35,111 nt of DNA from Sciscionella marina DSM 45152. Its GTDB lineage: Bacteria; Actinomycetota; Actinomycetes; Mycobacteriales; Pseudonocardiaceae. Positions 22,172-30,018 of this stretch are shown piece by piece. The stretch spans positions 1 through 35,111 of the forward strand of contig NZ_KB905411.1 in assembly GCF_000379465.1 (NCBI RefSeq), written 5' to 3'. Position 1 is the first letter of the stretch. Every line of letters starts with the position of its first letter. Below the pieces are notes generated by a model. That model saw only the letters and a list, made by a program, of their open reading frames with translations, did not search any database and had not been told where the DNA came from. Position numbers and translations under genes: made by a program.

Positions 22172-23344
22172 CTACTCTGCGCCGAACAGCGGTTCGTCCG
22201 AGGAGCGGATGTCCTGTGCGGGAAGGCCATCGGGGTGCTCGGTGCGGATTCGTTCGAGGCAGGCCAGTGCGATGTCCAGATGTTGACGTTTGCTCGATTG
22301 ATAGAATTTCACTGCTTCGCCGGATAGTTTCGGTGCCGCGTGCATCGGTTTATCCGAGACACACAACAGCGTCGCGTTGGGGATCCGGTAACGGAACCCG
22401 TTCGCCGCGATCGTCGCCGACTCCATGTCCGCGGCCAGGCAGCGCGCCGTCTGGATCGCGGCCAGCGGCGCACGCTGGTTGAGTTCCCAGTTGCGATTGT
22501 CGGTCGTGTACACGGTCCCAAGCCGATATTCGGCGTTACGCTTGTCGAGCTCATCAAGCAATAGCATATTCAACCGCGGTGTCGGCACCACCGGAACCGT
22601 GGTCGGCAGTACGTCATCGAGAACATGGTCATGACGCAAGTACGAGGTCGCCAGCACAAAATCACCGATGTTCTGGTGATTACGCAGACCACCACAGTGT
22701 CCGATCATCATCATGGTATCCGGCCGAAGCACCGCCACATGATCCGTAGCGGTCTTGGCATTGGCGGGCCCCACACCGATATTGATCAAGCTGACACCAT
22801 CACCATTTTCCGTTTGATGATGCCATGCCGGCATCTGAACTCCGGACCGGCTCGGCCCCTGCGCGTCGGGAAACCGTTCGAGAAAAGCCTCGACATGCAT
22901 CGCGTAATTGGTGAACAGGACATGACGCTGAAATGACTCCGCCGGTGTCCCCGTATAGTGCGCCAGGCGATCCAGCGACAGCGCCATCCGCTCGGGGCCG
23001 AACAGGAACAGCTTCTTCGCACGCAAATCGAACCGCTCCTCGTCGAGCGCGGCGAAGAACTCCGAGTCCTGGAAGGTCAGCGCACGACGAGACGCCCCAG
23101 CGGTGACGGTGGCGCCACGCTCGAGCAAGATGCTCAACTCTCGACACAGATACCGGCGGATAGCAGAAGGTTGCGCGAACTCCCCCACGATCCTCGGATT
23201 GTGCGCGGACCAGGGACGCGAGACCTCGAGCCTGGAATACCATCCCGCCGCGTCGGCCTCCTCGAGATGGTCCACCAGCTCGATGACCTGGCGTTCAATG
23301 AGGTCAGCCGCACTAGTCGAACCATCCACCGTCAGATCCTGCAC
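22172..23344 (-). CDS. amn: AMP nucleosidase
   Basis: The 390-residue protein has an N-terminal AMN domain (about 1-150) and a C-terminal nucleoside-phosphorylase fold. The diagnostic Amn segments are MMMIGHCGGLRNHQNIGDFVLA, YLRHDHVLDDVLP, the active-site DMESATIAANGFRYRIP and LLCVSDKPMH. The enzyme hydrolyses AMP to adenine and ribose 5-phosphate in the cytoplasm. It is shorter than the roughly 484-residue E. coli Amn, mostly at the N-terminus. The GTG at 23344 is taken as start, with AGGAAGG 11 nt upstream. Amn is typical of proteobacteria and sporadic in actinobacteria, and this copy sits among relics, so acquisition by transfer is possible. Confidence 0.88.
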   Translation of the reverse strand: MQDLTVDGSTSAADLIERQVIELVDHLEEADAAGWYSRLEVSRPWSAHNPRIVGEFAQPSAIRRYLCRELSILLERGATVTAGASRRALTFQDSEFFAALDEERFDLRAKKLFLFGPERMALSLDRLAHYTGTPAESFQRHVLFTNYAMHVEAFLERFPDAQGPSRSGVQMPAWHHQTENGDGVSLINIGVGPANAKTATDHVAVLRPDTMMMIGHCGGLRNHQNIGDFVLATSYLRHDHVLDDVLPTTVPVVPTPRLNMLLLDELDKRNAEYRLGTVYTTDNRNWELNQRAPLAAIQTARCLAADMESATIAANGFRYRIPNATLLCVSDKPMHAAPKLSGEAVKFYQSSKRQHLDIALACLERIRTEHPDGLPAQDIRSSDEPLFGAE

Positions 23345-23519
23345 TGCGCCATCAACCTTCCTCGTTCTGCTGCCGTTCCGCGAGCCCAGACAGCCGTGGA
23401 CCAGCTACTGGGCTTTCCACCACCCTGTCAGCCGCGAGCACGACAGCATTGTCCCACGCCCGTTGTGGCGCACCCACGTCCACGTTCGGATATCCCCGCC
23501 TGCCACCTTGCCGAGCTAG

Positions 23520-24485
23520 CTATTCTCCGAAGAGCGCACGGTATCGAGCCAATCGTTGTATCCCGCGGAACGTCGCGGATCCCACGATGGGGCATGCATC
23601 CTCGCGTAATACCGCGGCGAGATCATCGAGTACCCACCAGTTGCCCAGCAGCGAGGACGTCGTCGCCCATTGCAAGGCGTCCACTTCGATCACCCGCCTC
23701 CGCCGCACCGCACCCAACTGCCGCCACAACGGCCTGTCGTACAACCAGCGAGGATCAACAGTGGGGCCGACAGCCACGAACACCAGATCGGCATCGTGCT
23801 CTGGCAAGTGCTCCAGAGATACGGGCACGAATGATCTCGCGCTCGAGGCCGCCTTGGCCTGGGCCGCGGGGCGTCGAAGATCGAGAGCGGCCACTGTCGA
23901 GGCTGCCGGGGTAGCGCCGCCCACGGTGAAGATCGAGTCGGCTGCCAGTCCCGGTGAGATGATCGAGATCGTCGGCGCGGATCGCGACCGCAGCGCGCTT
24001 TGCAGCTGCTGCCTCGAGGCCGACAACATCGTCAATGCATGCCGAGTTCGCCTCAGCCGTCCGAGTGCGGCTCCGACGGCCAGGGAGTCCGCCGCTAGCC
24101 GCCCCGTTCGGGCAACCCGTTGCACACTGCTTGATATCCGGTCCAGGACGACGGCCTGCTCGACGGGACCGCCGCTGAGTCCGATGACCCTGGTCGGACT
24201 CAGTGCCACGAGCTTCTCGAGCTCGAGCTGCCCACCTGGCGATGACACATCGACCACAGGCCCCTCTTGCAGCATCGCGATCGCCTCAACGATCGGATCT
24301 TTGGCAAGAAACGACGCTGTCGCCTGCTGATGGCGGCCCAGCATGAGTGCCAGACCCGCCGTAGCTCCGTCCAAGGTCGCCAACCGCTCAACCGGAACTT
24401 GTGCTGCCTGCTTCCGCGTGACAGAAGCACAGCCTCCGATGAACCCGCCGATACCAGCGGTGAGTACCAGTCGACGGCCGATCAC
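23520..24485 (-). CDS. ABC-type Fe3+-siderophore/cobalamin substrate-binding lipoprotein
   Basis: The roughly 321-residue protein begins VIGRRLVLTAG (a twin-Arg-like pair), then a short hydrophobic stretch and lipobox IGGC with the lipidated Cys near residue 19. The remainder is a periplasmic-binding fold of the FepB/BtuF type (TAGLALMLGR, LEKLVALSPTRVIGLSG, LEHLPEHDADLVFVAVG, WYxD-like C-terminus). It would capture a ferric siderophore or heme for an ABC importer, but no permease or ATPase gene is present here. The GTG at 24485 is preferred because GAAGAG lies 7 nt upstream and gives a compact signal peptide; a further GTG at 24536 is possible. Confidence 0.75.
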   Translation of the reverse strand: MIGRRLVLTAGIGGFIGGCASVTRKQAAQVPVERLATLDGATAGLALMLGRHQQATASFLAKDPIVEAIAMLQEGPVVDVSSPGGQLELEKLVALSPTRVIGLSGGPVEQAVVLDRISSSVQRVARTGRLAADSLAVGAALGRLRRTRHALTMLSASRQQLQSALRSRSAPTISIISPGLAADSIFTVGGATPAASTVAALDLRRPAAQAKAASSARSFVPVSLEHLPEHDADLVFVAVGPTVDPRWLYDRPLWRQLGAVRRRRVIEVDALQWATTSSLLGNWWVLDDLAAVLREDACPIVGSATFRGIQRLARYRALFGE

Positions 24486-24817
24486 CGGGGAACTCTTCGA
24501 ACGGATAGCTCGTGCGGCATCGACGATCTCCCTCACTCCCGGTCAGCGCCTGCCCAGTGAGTCGGAGAATGAGCATCGAAAGTTCCGGTTCGACAGTGTC
24601 GCAATGCTCGACGACCCGCAGTCGGTCCGTCTCCCGAACCGGCGTCCCGGCTTCAGTGCACCAGCGGGAGATCCTGGCAAGCCATCTGCTGGGCAGGCCA
24701 TGGCCGCTTCGCGATCGAGTCGGCGTCGAGGGCTGGGCACGGCAGCGCATAAAAGCCCATGGGTGTGATGGCGTCAACGCGGAGGGCGCCGCGGGACGAC
24801 CGGTGTCCGGCCTCGCG

Positions 24818-25075
24818 CTACGCGGGGGCGGAATTCTCTGCTGGCACAAACCGATAGGCCTGGGCGTGGTGAGCGCTCAGAGCTGTCGCACAGGCACGAC
24901 ATGCGAGCTTGCGGGTCTCGATGAAAGTTTCTTCGGCCGAGGAGAAACCCGATGGATGCTTAATCGTATTCACACCAACATGCGCGCAGTCTCGGCATAC
25001 CCCCGCTCCACACGTCGTGCAGATCGCCATGGCGGATGTGGACTCACCATGTTCGGCGCAGTCGAAACAGTTCAT
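24818..25075 (-). CDS. DUF2180 family zinc-ribbon-like protein
   Basis: The 85-residue protein is Cys-rich: MNCFDCAEHG, CTTCGAGVCRDCAHVG and CRACATAL give four CxxC-type pairs plus His, a probable two-zinc B-box/ribbon module. DUF2180 proteins are small actinobacterial proteins of unknown function, often found with stress genes. The ATG at 25075 follows an ideal GGGAGG. Leftward; 232 nt of apparently non-coding sequence separate it from the next leftward gene, and no SigF-type promoter was found there. Confidence 0.82.
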   Translation of the reverse strand: MNCFDCAEHGESTSAMAICTTCGAGVCRDCAHVGVNTIKHPSGFSSAEETFIETRKLACRACATALSAHHAQAYRFVPAENSAPA

Positions 25076-25307
25076 GATTTCCTCCCTTCTCAAGGGCGCT
25101 TGTTCGATATAGTCATCAGCGGATCGGCGTGTCTCCAGAGCCCTGTGGACGTGTGCGGGGCGTTCATGAAGAGGTCCTGTGCGTTCGTCAGCCGCTTGAT
25201 GCGCGTTCTCCGACTGTCGTGGACCAAACCGCTCGGTATCGGCCCCCGGCTCGTTCCGGCACCGCGCGTCGATGGCATCGGCGCGGATACGCGGCATCGA
25301 CCAACGG

Positions 25308-25772
25308 TCAGACCGGCGGTTCCTGAACGGTGTGCAGGCGTGCACCGGGATCTGCGCCTTCCGGCTCACTGTCCTCGGTGGACGTGCCTGGCAGTCGATT
25401 CTCATCGCCGCGGTCGATGGCCCCGGTCTGTTCGGTAATTCGTTCTTCGAGGGCATCGACGGTCTCCGTGGGCCGATTCCGCGGGTCTTCCGGGAGCCGG
25501 ACCGGTTCCTCGAGTCGTCGACGTACCTGCGCCAGAAAATTCTCGTCAGTTGTCGTGAGCCGCTCGAGATCGACGCTCTCCGGCAATTGCCCACCGGCCC
25601 CGTGTTCGGTCAGATACGCCACGGCGCACTCGACAACTCGTCGTGAGCTGTACCGCGAGCCCACCTGCTCGAACACGGAAGCACTCGCATACCAGTGCGA
25701 CACGGCACGTCCATACCGGACGATCGCGAACTCACCTTCTCCCAGGTCCTCGACGCGCAGTTCTTCCGGCAT
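25308..25772 (-). CDS. Uncharacterised small protein, paralog A (SigF-type promoter)
   Basis: The 154-residue protein has an N-terminal ~90-residue globular part (DLGEGEFAIVRYGRAVSHWY, then RRVVECAVAYLTEHG, LPESVDLERL, FLAQVRRRLEE) and an acidic, Pro/Thr/Glu-rich, probably disordered tail. No named family is recognised. The globular part aligns with the 93-residue product at 26264-26545 (RVVE..xYL.E...G..P..xDL..L...D..xL...RxRL). The ATG follows a perfect AAGGAGGTG, and a GTTT-N15-GGGTAC promoter lies 24 nt upstream. It diverges from csbD. Stress-related by context only. Confidence 0.75.
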   Translation of the reverse strand: MPEELRVEDLGEGEFAIVRYGRAVSHWYASASVFEQVGSRYSSRRVVECAVAYLTEHGAGGQLPESVDLERLTTTDENFLAQVRRRLEEPVRLPEDPRNRPTETVDALEERITEQTGAIDRGDENRLPGTSTEDSEPEGADPGARLHTVQEPPV

Positions 25773-25795
25773 GGGCACCTCCTTCCGCCTTTGGC

Positions 25796-25820
25796 GTACC
25801 CACGCCTCGGCGATCGAAAC
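25796..25820 (-). promoter_or_regulatory. SigF/SigB-type promoter of paralog A
   Basis: Minus-strand GTTT (25817-25820), 15-nt spacer, GGGTAC (25796-25801). Matches the actinobacterial SigF/SigB consensus GTTT-N14-16-GGGTAY. Confidence 0.75.
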
Positions 25821-25860
25821 ACGCAAGCATAGAACGACTACCTGTGGGTACTCCCTGTCT

Positions 25861-26034
25861 ATGGATGACGAGACAACGAACAAGGCAGAGGAATTGCAGG
25901 GCAAGGCCAAGGAAAAAGCAGGTGAAGTGACCGACAACGAGCAATGGCAGATGGAGGGCAAAGCACAGAAGACGAAGGGCAGCCTCAAACAGGCGGGTGA
26001 CAAATTGCGGAAGGCGTTGAAGCCCAAGCGTTAG
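25861..26034 (+). CDS. csbD: CsbD family stress protein
   Basis: The 57-residue, highly charged protein has the CsbD repeats: KAEELQGKAKEKAGEVTDN, then EGKAQKTKGSLKQAGDK. CsbD is a general-stress protein under SigB control in Bacillus; its molecular role is unknown. The ATG at 25861 has no ribosome site, but a GGGTAC box (25846-25851) ends 9 nt upstream, so the transcript may be leaderless from a SigF-type promoter. The -35 there (GCAT) is poor. It is divergent from paralog A and convergent with paralog B. Confidence 0.85.
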   Translation: MDDETTNKAEELQGKAKEKAGEVTDNEQWQMEGKAQKTKGSLKQAGDKLRKALKPKR

Positions 26035-26112
26035 CGGTGTTCTCAGTCTTCCTGCTGTGCGCCTCGGTCCGTTCGGCCGAGTTCCGGCGGAGTCCTTGCC
26101 GCAGGTACGGAC

Positions 26113-26130
26113 GAGGCCGGGCTCGGCCTC
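26113..26130. terminator. Hairpin between csbD and convergent paralog B
   Basis: GAGGCCG (26113-26119), GGCT loop, CGGCCTC (26124-26130), followed by TGTT. Perfect 7-bp stem in the 229-nt gap between the two stop codons. Nothing else is recognised in that gap. Confidence 0.6.
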
Positions 26131-26263
26131 TGTTCACGACCGCCGTGAGCTCCCGCTTCGGTCCCCTGCTCTCCGATATCTCGTGGTTCGACGTCCCACA
26201 ATCCTTGATGCGCAGACAACGACACACGCGGTCACACGGAAGGGAAAGCCCCCGGGCAGGACC

Positions 26264-26545
26264 TCAACCGGCCAGTCGTTTCCGTAACGCGTTCAGATAG
26301 CGGGCGTCGTGTTCGCGCAGCTCGTCCAGATCGATGTCGTGCGGGATAGAGCCGGCCGAGCGGCGTTCCAGCAGGTATCGCATCGTCTGTTCGACGACAC
26401 GTGTCGCCGCGGCTCCGGGAAGGAGAAGGTCATCGAACAATTCCCCGCTCATGGTCACACGATGGTGCGTGGTGGCCATCCCACGCCGGATCGTGACCGC
26501 ACACGAATCGCCGTTGAGCCGCTTCACGTCGAGCTGTTCGGTCAT
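26264..26545 (-). CDS. Uncharacterised small protein, paralog B (SigF-type promoter)
   Basis: The 93-residue protein has the same fold region as paralog A: ATRVVEQTMRYLLERRSAG, IPHDIDLDELREHDARYL and the terminal LRKRLAG. It lacks A's acidic tail, so it defines the minimal domain. No known family is recognised; predicted mostly helical in the second half. The ATG at 26545 is the first Met in the conserved part, with GGAGGG about 12 nt upstream; a GTG at 26605 is a longer alternative. A perfect GTTT-N16-GGGTAT promoter lies at 26633-26658. Confidence 0.72.
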   Translation of the reverse strand: MTEQLDVKRLNGDSCAVTIRRGMATTHHRVTMSGELFDDLLLPGAAATRVVEQTMRYLLERRSAGSIPHDIDLDELREHDARYLNALRKRLAG

Positions 26546-26632
26546 CTCGGGTCTCGTCCCTCCATTGCACGTCTCGGCCCGCCGTCTTCCACGCGTGCCG
26601 ATCACCGGCCGCGGTTGTCGTCAGGTGATCAC

Positions 26633-26658
26633 ATACCCGCGGCCGGCGCGGTGCAAAC
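26633..26658 (-). promoter_or_regulatory. SigF/SigB-type promoter of paralog B
   Basis: Minus-strand GTTT (26655-26658), 16-nt spacer, GGGTAT (26633-26638). Both boxes match the consensus. It overlaps nothing coding; the PASTA gene stop lies at 26673 upstream. Confidence 0.78.
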
Positions 26659-26672
26659 GCCTCAGCGGTCGG

Positions 26673-26939
26673 CTAGGTCATCGGTGCCGTGGCAGTGGAG
26701 AGATCCGGGTCGAGGACTTCCTGCGCGGCTCGACCGTTATCCGACCACAGCGTCACGTCATTCCCGATATTGACCGAGACTCCGGGCGCGGGATCCTGCT
26801 GAATGATGGTGCCGTCGATCGGCTCGGGAGCATGCTGCGGTCCGCGAGGCGACAAGCCGGCAGCCCGGACCGCGCCACACGCCTCGACAGCGCCCAAACC
26901 CGTGACGTCGGGGACCTCGACTCTGTCATCGTGGGACAT
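26673..26939 (-). CDS. Small stand-alone PASTA-domain protein
   Basis: The 88-residue protein is essentially one PASTA domain: VEVPDVTGLGAVEACGAVRAAGLSP and GTIIQQDPAPGVSVNIGNDVTLW. PASTA domains normally form the extracellular part of Ser/Thr kinases and penicillin-binding proteins, where they bind peptidoglycan fragments. Here there is no signal peptide, membrane helix or kinase, so it appears cytosolic. The tail contains ALDP-like sequence without features. The ATG at 26939 lacks a clear ribosome site. Confidence 0.78.
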   Translation of the reverse strand: MSHDDRVEVPDVTGLGAVEACGAVRAAGLSPRGPQHAPEPIDGTIIQQDPAPGVSVNIGNDVTLWSDNGRAAQEVLDPDLSTATAPMT

Positions 26940-27022
26940 ATGACGACGGTAGATGATCCATTTCGGTTCGGAAACCCGTACGCAGCAATCGGGTCCGGGA
27001 CCTCGCCGTCATACCGTACCGG

Positions 27023-27853
27023 TCACGGCACGTGTGTCCCGTCTCCGATCTGCTCCTGGCGAAGCCCTTTCCACAGTTGAGCGGCAATCTCCCGGGCGCG
27101 CTCGTCCACATGGACCACGCTCTGGTTCACGGGTTTGTCAGCCGGTACCTGTCCGATGTGTTCCACCAAGGCGGTTGCCAGTTCACGGAGTTTGAGGTTC
27201 ACCTCCTGGCTCACCGCGCGGAGAACATCCCAGGCGGCATTGGGATCGCAGTTTCGTATCCCCATGATGACGCCCTTCGCCTGTTCGATGGCCGCCCGCG
27301 AGGCGAGCGCGTCCAGAACACGCTGTGACTGCTGCTGATTGCGCTCGGCGATTCCGGCCATCGTGACCGCGCTGGTCACCAACGGCTCGTGGCGGGCGAG
27401 CGTGGCGACGGTTCTCTCGTTCGCGGGACCATCGAGGTAGACCGACAAGACCATAATCCCGTCCTCGTCCCAGATCGAGGGCATCGCGGCGGCGCCCCGA
27501 ACCCGGGCGATGACGTCAAGCTGGGTGGCCTCCACCCTGTCCCGCAGCCGTTCGAATCTCAGATGCGGCCAGCGTTCGTCGCACCAGATGTCGGCCGTCG
27601 CGAGCGGCCCCTCCCCCAACGCGGCCAGGATCGAAGGTCCCCACAATTTCCCGGTCGTCACCGGAGTCAACGATTCTCCGACACCGCTGGCCGCAAGTAC
27701 TCTCAGTCGCCCTCCGCCTCGGTTGCGGGCAGGATGGGCAACACTGACGGCAGCGCCGAGGTCACCGGCGACATCGCAGCGTAGGCCGGTCAGCACGCGG
27801 GACAACAGGGCAGCCAGCGATGTGGCTACAGGCTCCAAGGGCGTCGAATTCAT
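27023..27853 (-). CDS. GAF-ANTAR transcription antitermination regulator
   Basis: The 276-residue protein has an N-terminal GAF-like sensor (about 1-165; GGGRLRVLAASGVGESL, WPHLRFERLRDRVE, SIWDEDGIMVLSVYLDG). A C-terminal ANTAR domain lies at about 185-240 (VLDALASRAAIEQAKGVIMG, then AWDVLRAVSQEVNLKLRELA). ANTAR domains bind dual-hexaloop RNA to prevent termination. Such GAF-ANTAR proteins are abundant in actinomycetes and respond to redox or small ligands. The ATG at 27853 has GGAATGG upstream. No dual hexaloop was searched for successfully nearby. Confidence 0.88.
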   Translation of the reverse strand: MNSTPLEPVATSLAALLSRVLTGLRCDVAGDLGAAVSVAHPARNRGGGRLRVLAASGVGESLTPVTTGKLWGPSILAALGEGPLATADIWCDERWPHLRFERLRDRVEATQLDVIARVRGAAAMPSIWDEDGIMVLSVYLDGPANERTVATLARHEPLVTSAVTMAGIAERNQQQSQRVLDALASRAAIEQAKGVIMGIRNCDPNAAWDVLRAVSQEVNLKLRELATALVEHIGQVPADKPVNQSVVHVDERAREIAAQLWKGLRQEQIGDGTHVP

Positions 27854-28131
27854 GCCATTCCACAGACGATCTCACGGACCACATGGAGCTTCGATGAAAC
27901 CCCACAGGGCCACTCCGTCTTCGTGGAAGCCAGGTGCCCGTGCCCCGGGCGCGGCACGAATTGCTCGCACGCGCCCCAGTGCGGTGTCGCGCCCGCCCTT
28001 GAAGTGTCGATACGATCAATAGCGTCGATAAGAAAAAGCATAACGAAGCAGCAACGAATTTGCCAGCCCGCTTTCAGGTGACCAGCTTGTCTACCGAGCC
28101 TGGTTTGCCGGTAAACACCCGAAAAAATCGG

Positions 28132-28503
28132 TCATCCAGGCGGAACCGTGACCGTGGCGTGCGGGTGTGCGGCTCCGTCGGCCGCCAGCTCCGAACCAGC
28201 TGTCATGGCCACCACGCGAGCAGCCGCCACGCAGGCCACCAACGACTCGAGTGGCGTCGTCACCGCCGCGCCGGGCCCGCGGTAGCTCAGTGGAGCGGTC
28301 AGCACGAGCTCCCGGCCACCCGTATGCGGCGGGTCGGGGTTGAACGTCAGCAGCTGCCCCACGAGACAGCTGCCGTCATCGAGCTCCAGCCCGACTCGGT
28401 GCGCACCGGCATTGCTGCCTGGATTTCGCGCTTTCGTCGGCACGCCGGCACCAGTGCGCCACCATCTATGGCGACGCGCCCAACCGCTGCCCATCAGCAC
28501 CAC
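28132..28503 (-). CDS. DUF6338-like small protein
   Basis: The roughly 123-residue protein has a beta-rich core (AHRVGLELDDGSCLVGQLLT, then GRELVLTAPLSYRGPG and VAAARVVAMTAG). It resembles the C-terminal domain of DUF6338 proteins, where a D/S-G-S/T-x-V-x-G strand and a (R)ELxL strand are usual; the N-terminal membrane part of that family is missing. GGAGG at 28508-28512 supports one of the GTG starts at 28503 or 28500; an ATG is at 28494. It lies 97 nt downstream of the encapsulin gene, same strand. Function unknown. Confidence 0.5.
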   Translation of the reverse strand: MVLMGSGWARRHRWWRTGAGVPTKARNPGSNAGAHRVGLELDDGSCLVGQLLTFNPDPPHTGGRELVLTAPLSYRGPGAAVTTPLESLVACVAAARVVAMTAGSELAADGAAHPHATVTVPPG

Positions 28504-28600
28504 TTTCACCTCCACGATCTGCGGTCACGACTTCCTGCGATTCCTGTCGAGGGATAACCCGTTTCACGACTGCCGAAACCCGCGCGAACGGTACGAGCAC

Positions 28601-29416
28601 CTATTCCCTGGCCAGCGCCACGGCGGCCGATCGTTCGACGACCCGTATGCAGAAGTTCTCCTCGAAATAGAATCGCACGAAGTCCCGGTCATGTCCTTCG
28701 TATCCGATGGAGATGTCCTGTCCGACATCGAACAGGAAGTTTCCCGCACCGAGGCCCAGCACGACCGCCACCTCGATCCCCGGCGCCCGCACGACCTTAC
28801 CGCCGCCCAGGATGCGGCGCAGGTGATCGAGAACCGGATATCCTCCTTGTTCCGCCGCCGCGAGAATATCCATGTGATCCCGCGGCCCGACCGCCAAGGC
28901 ATACGGTCCCGGGACTCCGGCATCCCGGAGTGTGTTCACCGCGAGAGCCGTCGATTTCGGGTAGTTCTGCGGATCGCTGCCGAGCGGGACGGGCCGATGC
29001 GGACTGGCCGCTGTCATGCCGGTGAAACCGGCCTCGCGCCACCCATGGAACACCGCGTGGTTCTCCAGCCGGGCCAAATGCAGTGCCGCCGCGTCCAGCG
29101 CGTCCAGATCGAGATCACCCGCGCCACGCTCGGCGTCATCGAGTTCGGACCTGTTGACGGCGAACGGAAGGCGCACCTCGGCGAGTTCGAGCACCTTTCG
29201 CCGGTGCAGCTCGATGTCACCCCGGTTCTGGTGCTCAGGTTCGAGAACGCGCTTACGGCCCAGTCCAGTGGCCGAGTGTTCCCAACCATGCGGGCCCGAC
29301 CAGTCGACCAGCCGCCGCCCCGCCAGGTGCACCGTGAACTGGTCCTTGGCCTCCTCCTCGAGTTTGTCCCATGCCGCTTGCGGTATCGGCGCGAGCTCAC
29401 GCAGCAGATGGTTCAT
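28601..29416 (-). CDS. Family 1 encapsulin shell protein
   Basis: The 271-residue protein has the HK97-fold encapsulin (linocin M18/CFP29) signature: N-terminal MNHLLRELAPIPQAAWDKLE, GRRLVDWSGPHGWEHSATGLG, a P-domain with LPFAVNRSELDDAERGA, and the A-domain and C-terminal SIGYEGHDRDFVRFYFEENF. Length is normal for the family. It assembles into an icosahedral protein nanocompartment in the cytoplasm. The ATG overlaps the hemerythrin cargo gene stop by 4 nt, so shell and cargo are translationally coupled. Co-location with SigF-type promoters implies that it is made during general stress. Confidence 0.93.
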   Translation of the reverse strand: MNHLLRELAPIPQAAWDKLEEEAKDQFTVHLAGRRLVDWSGPHGWEHSATGLGRKRVLEPEHQNRGDIELHRRKVLELAEVRLPFAVNRSELDDAERGAGDLDLDALDAAALHLARLENHAVFHGWREAGFTGMTAASPHRPVPLGSDPQNYPKSTALAVNTLRDAGVPGPYALAVGPRDHMDILAAAEQGGYPVLDHLRRILGGGKVVRAPGIEVAVVLGLGAGNFLFDVGQDISIGYEGHDRDFVRFYFEENFCIRVVERSAAVALARE

Positions 29417-29970
29417 CCGTTTCGCCTCCCATCGAGCGGACCCAGTCCGAGTGAACCGTCTCCGGCCCCTTCGGCCTCGACCGATGCGAGGTACCTGTTC
29501 GGGGCGATATCGCTCGTGTCGAGCCCGGCGGCGGCTGGATGCTCCTGTTTGAACGCGGCGAACCGAGCGCCCAGATCGGCGCGTAGGCCAGGATCCGCGT
29601 GTCTGCGGAAATCGGCGAGCGCGCCGTCCTCCTCCTCCGCCATGTGTTCACTGTTCTCCAGCCGTGCCCTGCGAACCGCACTACTCCACGGTGCGCTGCC
29701 CACCGGATAGCTATCTGCCTCGTGGACCGCGTCTCTGATCTGATTATGATCATCGACCGCATCAACGGTCTCGTCCTCGGCATCGGAGCCACGGTGTACC
29801 AGTTCGGGATAGAAGATCCGCTCCTCGGCCACGGCATGCAGATCCAGCAGTGCCGAAAGCGGCCGCCAAATCTTCGCCAGCTCCTCCGGCGTGTCCACCT
29901 CGTCGAGCGCGGCGAAGCGCCTGCGGAATTCCTGATGATCGTCGAGTATCAGTTCGGTGATATCGGGCAT
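29413..29970 (-). CDS. Hemerythrin-like (HHE) encapsulin cargo protein
   Basis: The roughly 185-residue protein begins MPDITELILDDHQEFRRRFA and has HHE helices with iron ligands: DDHQEF, LDLHAVAEERIFYPEL, DDHNQIRDAV and NSEHMAEEEDG. The C-terminus ends with GDGSLGLGPLDGRRNG, which matches the encapsulin cargo-loading peptide pattern (D/G-SLG-[I/L]-G-x-L). Hemerythrin cargos bind O2 or react with NO/peroxide at a di-iron site. The ATG at 29970 is chosen: a SigF-type -10 ends 9 nt upstream, leaving a 2-3 nt or no leader, which fits the missing ribosome site. A TTG at 29976 is the alternative. Confidence 0.9.
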   Translation of the reverse strand: MPDITELILDDHQEFRRRFAALDEVDTPEELAKIWRPLSALLDLHAVAEERIFYPELVHRGSDAEDETVDAVDDHNQIRDAVHEADSYPVGSAPWSSAVRRARLENSEHMAEEEDGALADFRRHADPGLRADLGARFAAFKQEHPAAAGLDTSDIAPNRYLASVEAEGAGDGSLGLGPLDGRRNG

Positions 29971-29979
29971 GACCAAGCA

Positions 29980-30004
29980 CTACCCGATTTCCTCGCCGGG
30001 ACAC
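29980..30004 (-). promoter_or_regulatory. Probable SigF/SigB-type promoter of the encapsulin operon
   Basis: Minus-strand GTGT (30001-30004), 15-nt spacer, GGGTAG (29980-29985). One mismatch in each box against GTTT/GGGTAT. The weakest of the SigF-type set, but correctly placed. Confidence 0.5.
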
Positions 30005-30018
30005 ATCCCGCGCTCGGG

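Noticed and set aside
24388-24849. Leftward frame between the siderophore-binding lipoprotein and DUF2180 genes
   Set aside because: Irregular Arg/Pro/Ser-rich sequence, extends far into the lipoprotein gene in another frame, no ribosome site. The 24486-24817 stretch is left without a gene.
27850-28041. Leftward 63-codon frame overlapping the GAF-ANTAR start as ATGA
   Set aside because: No ribosome site, mixed codon use and no recognisable features; the overlap alone is not enough.
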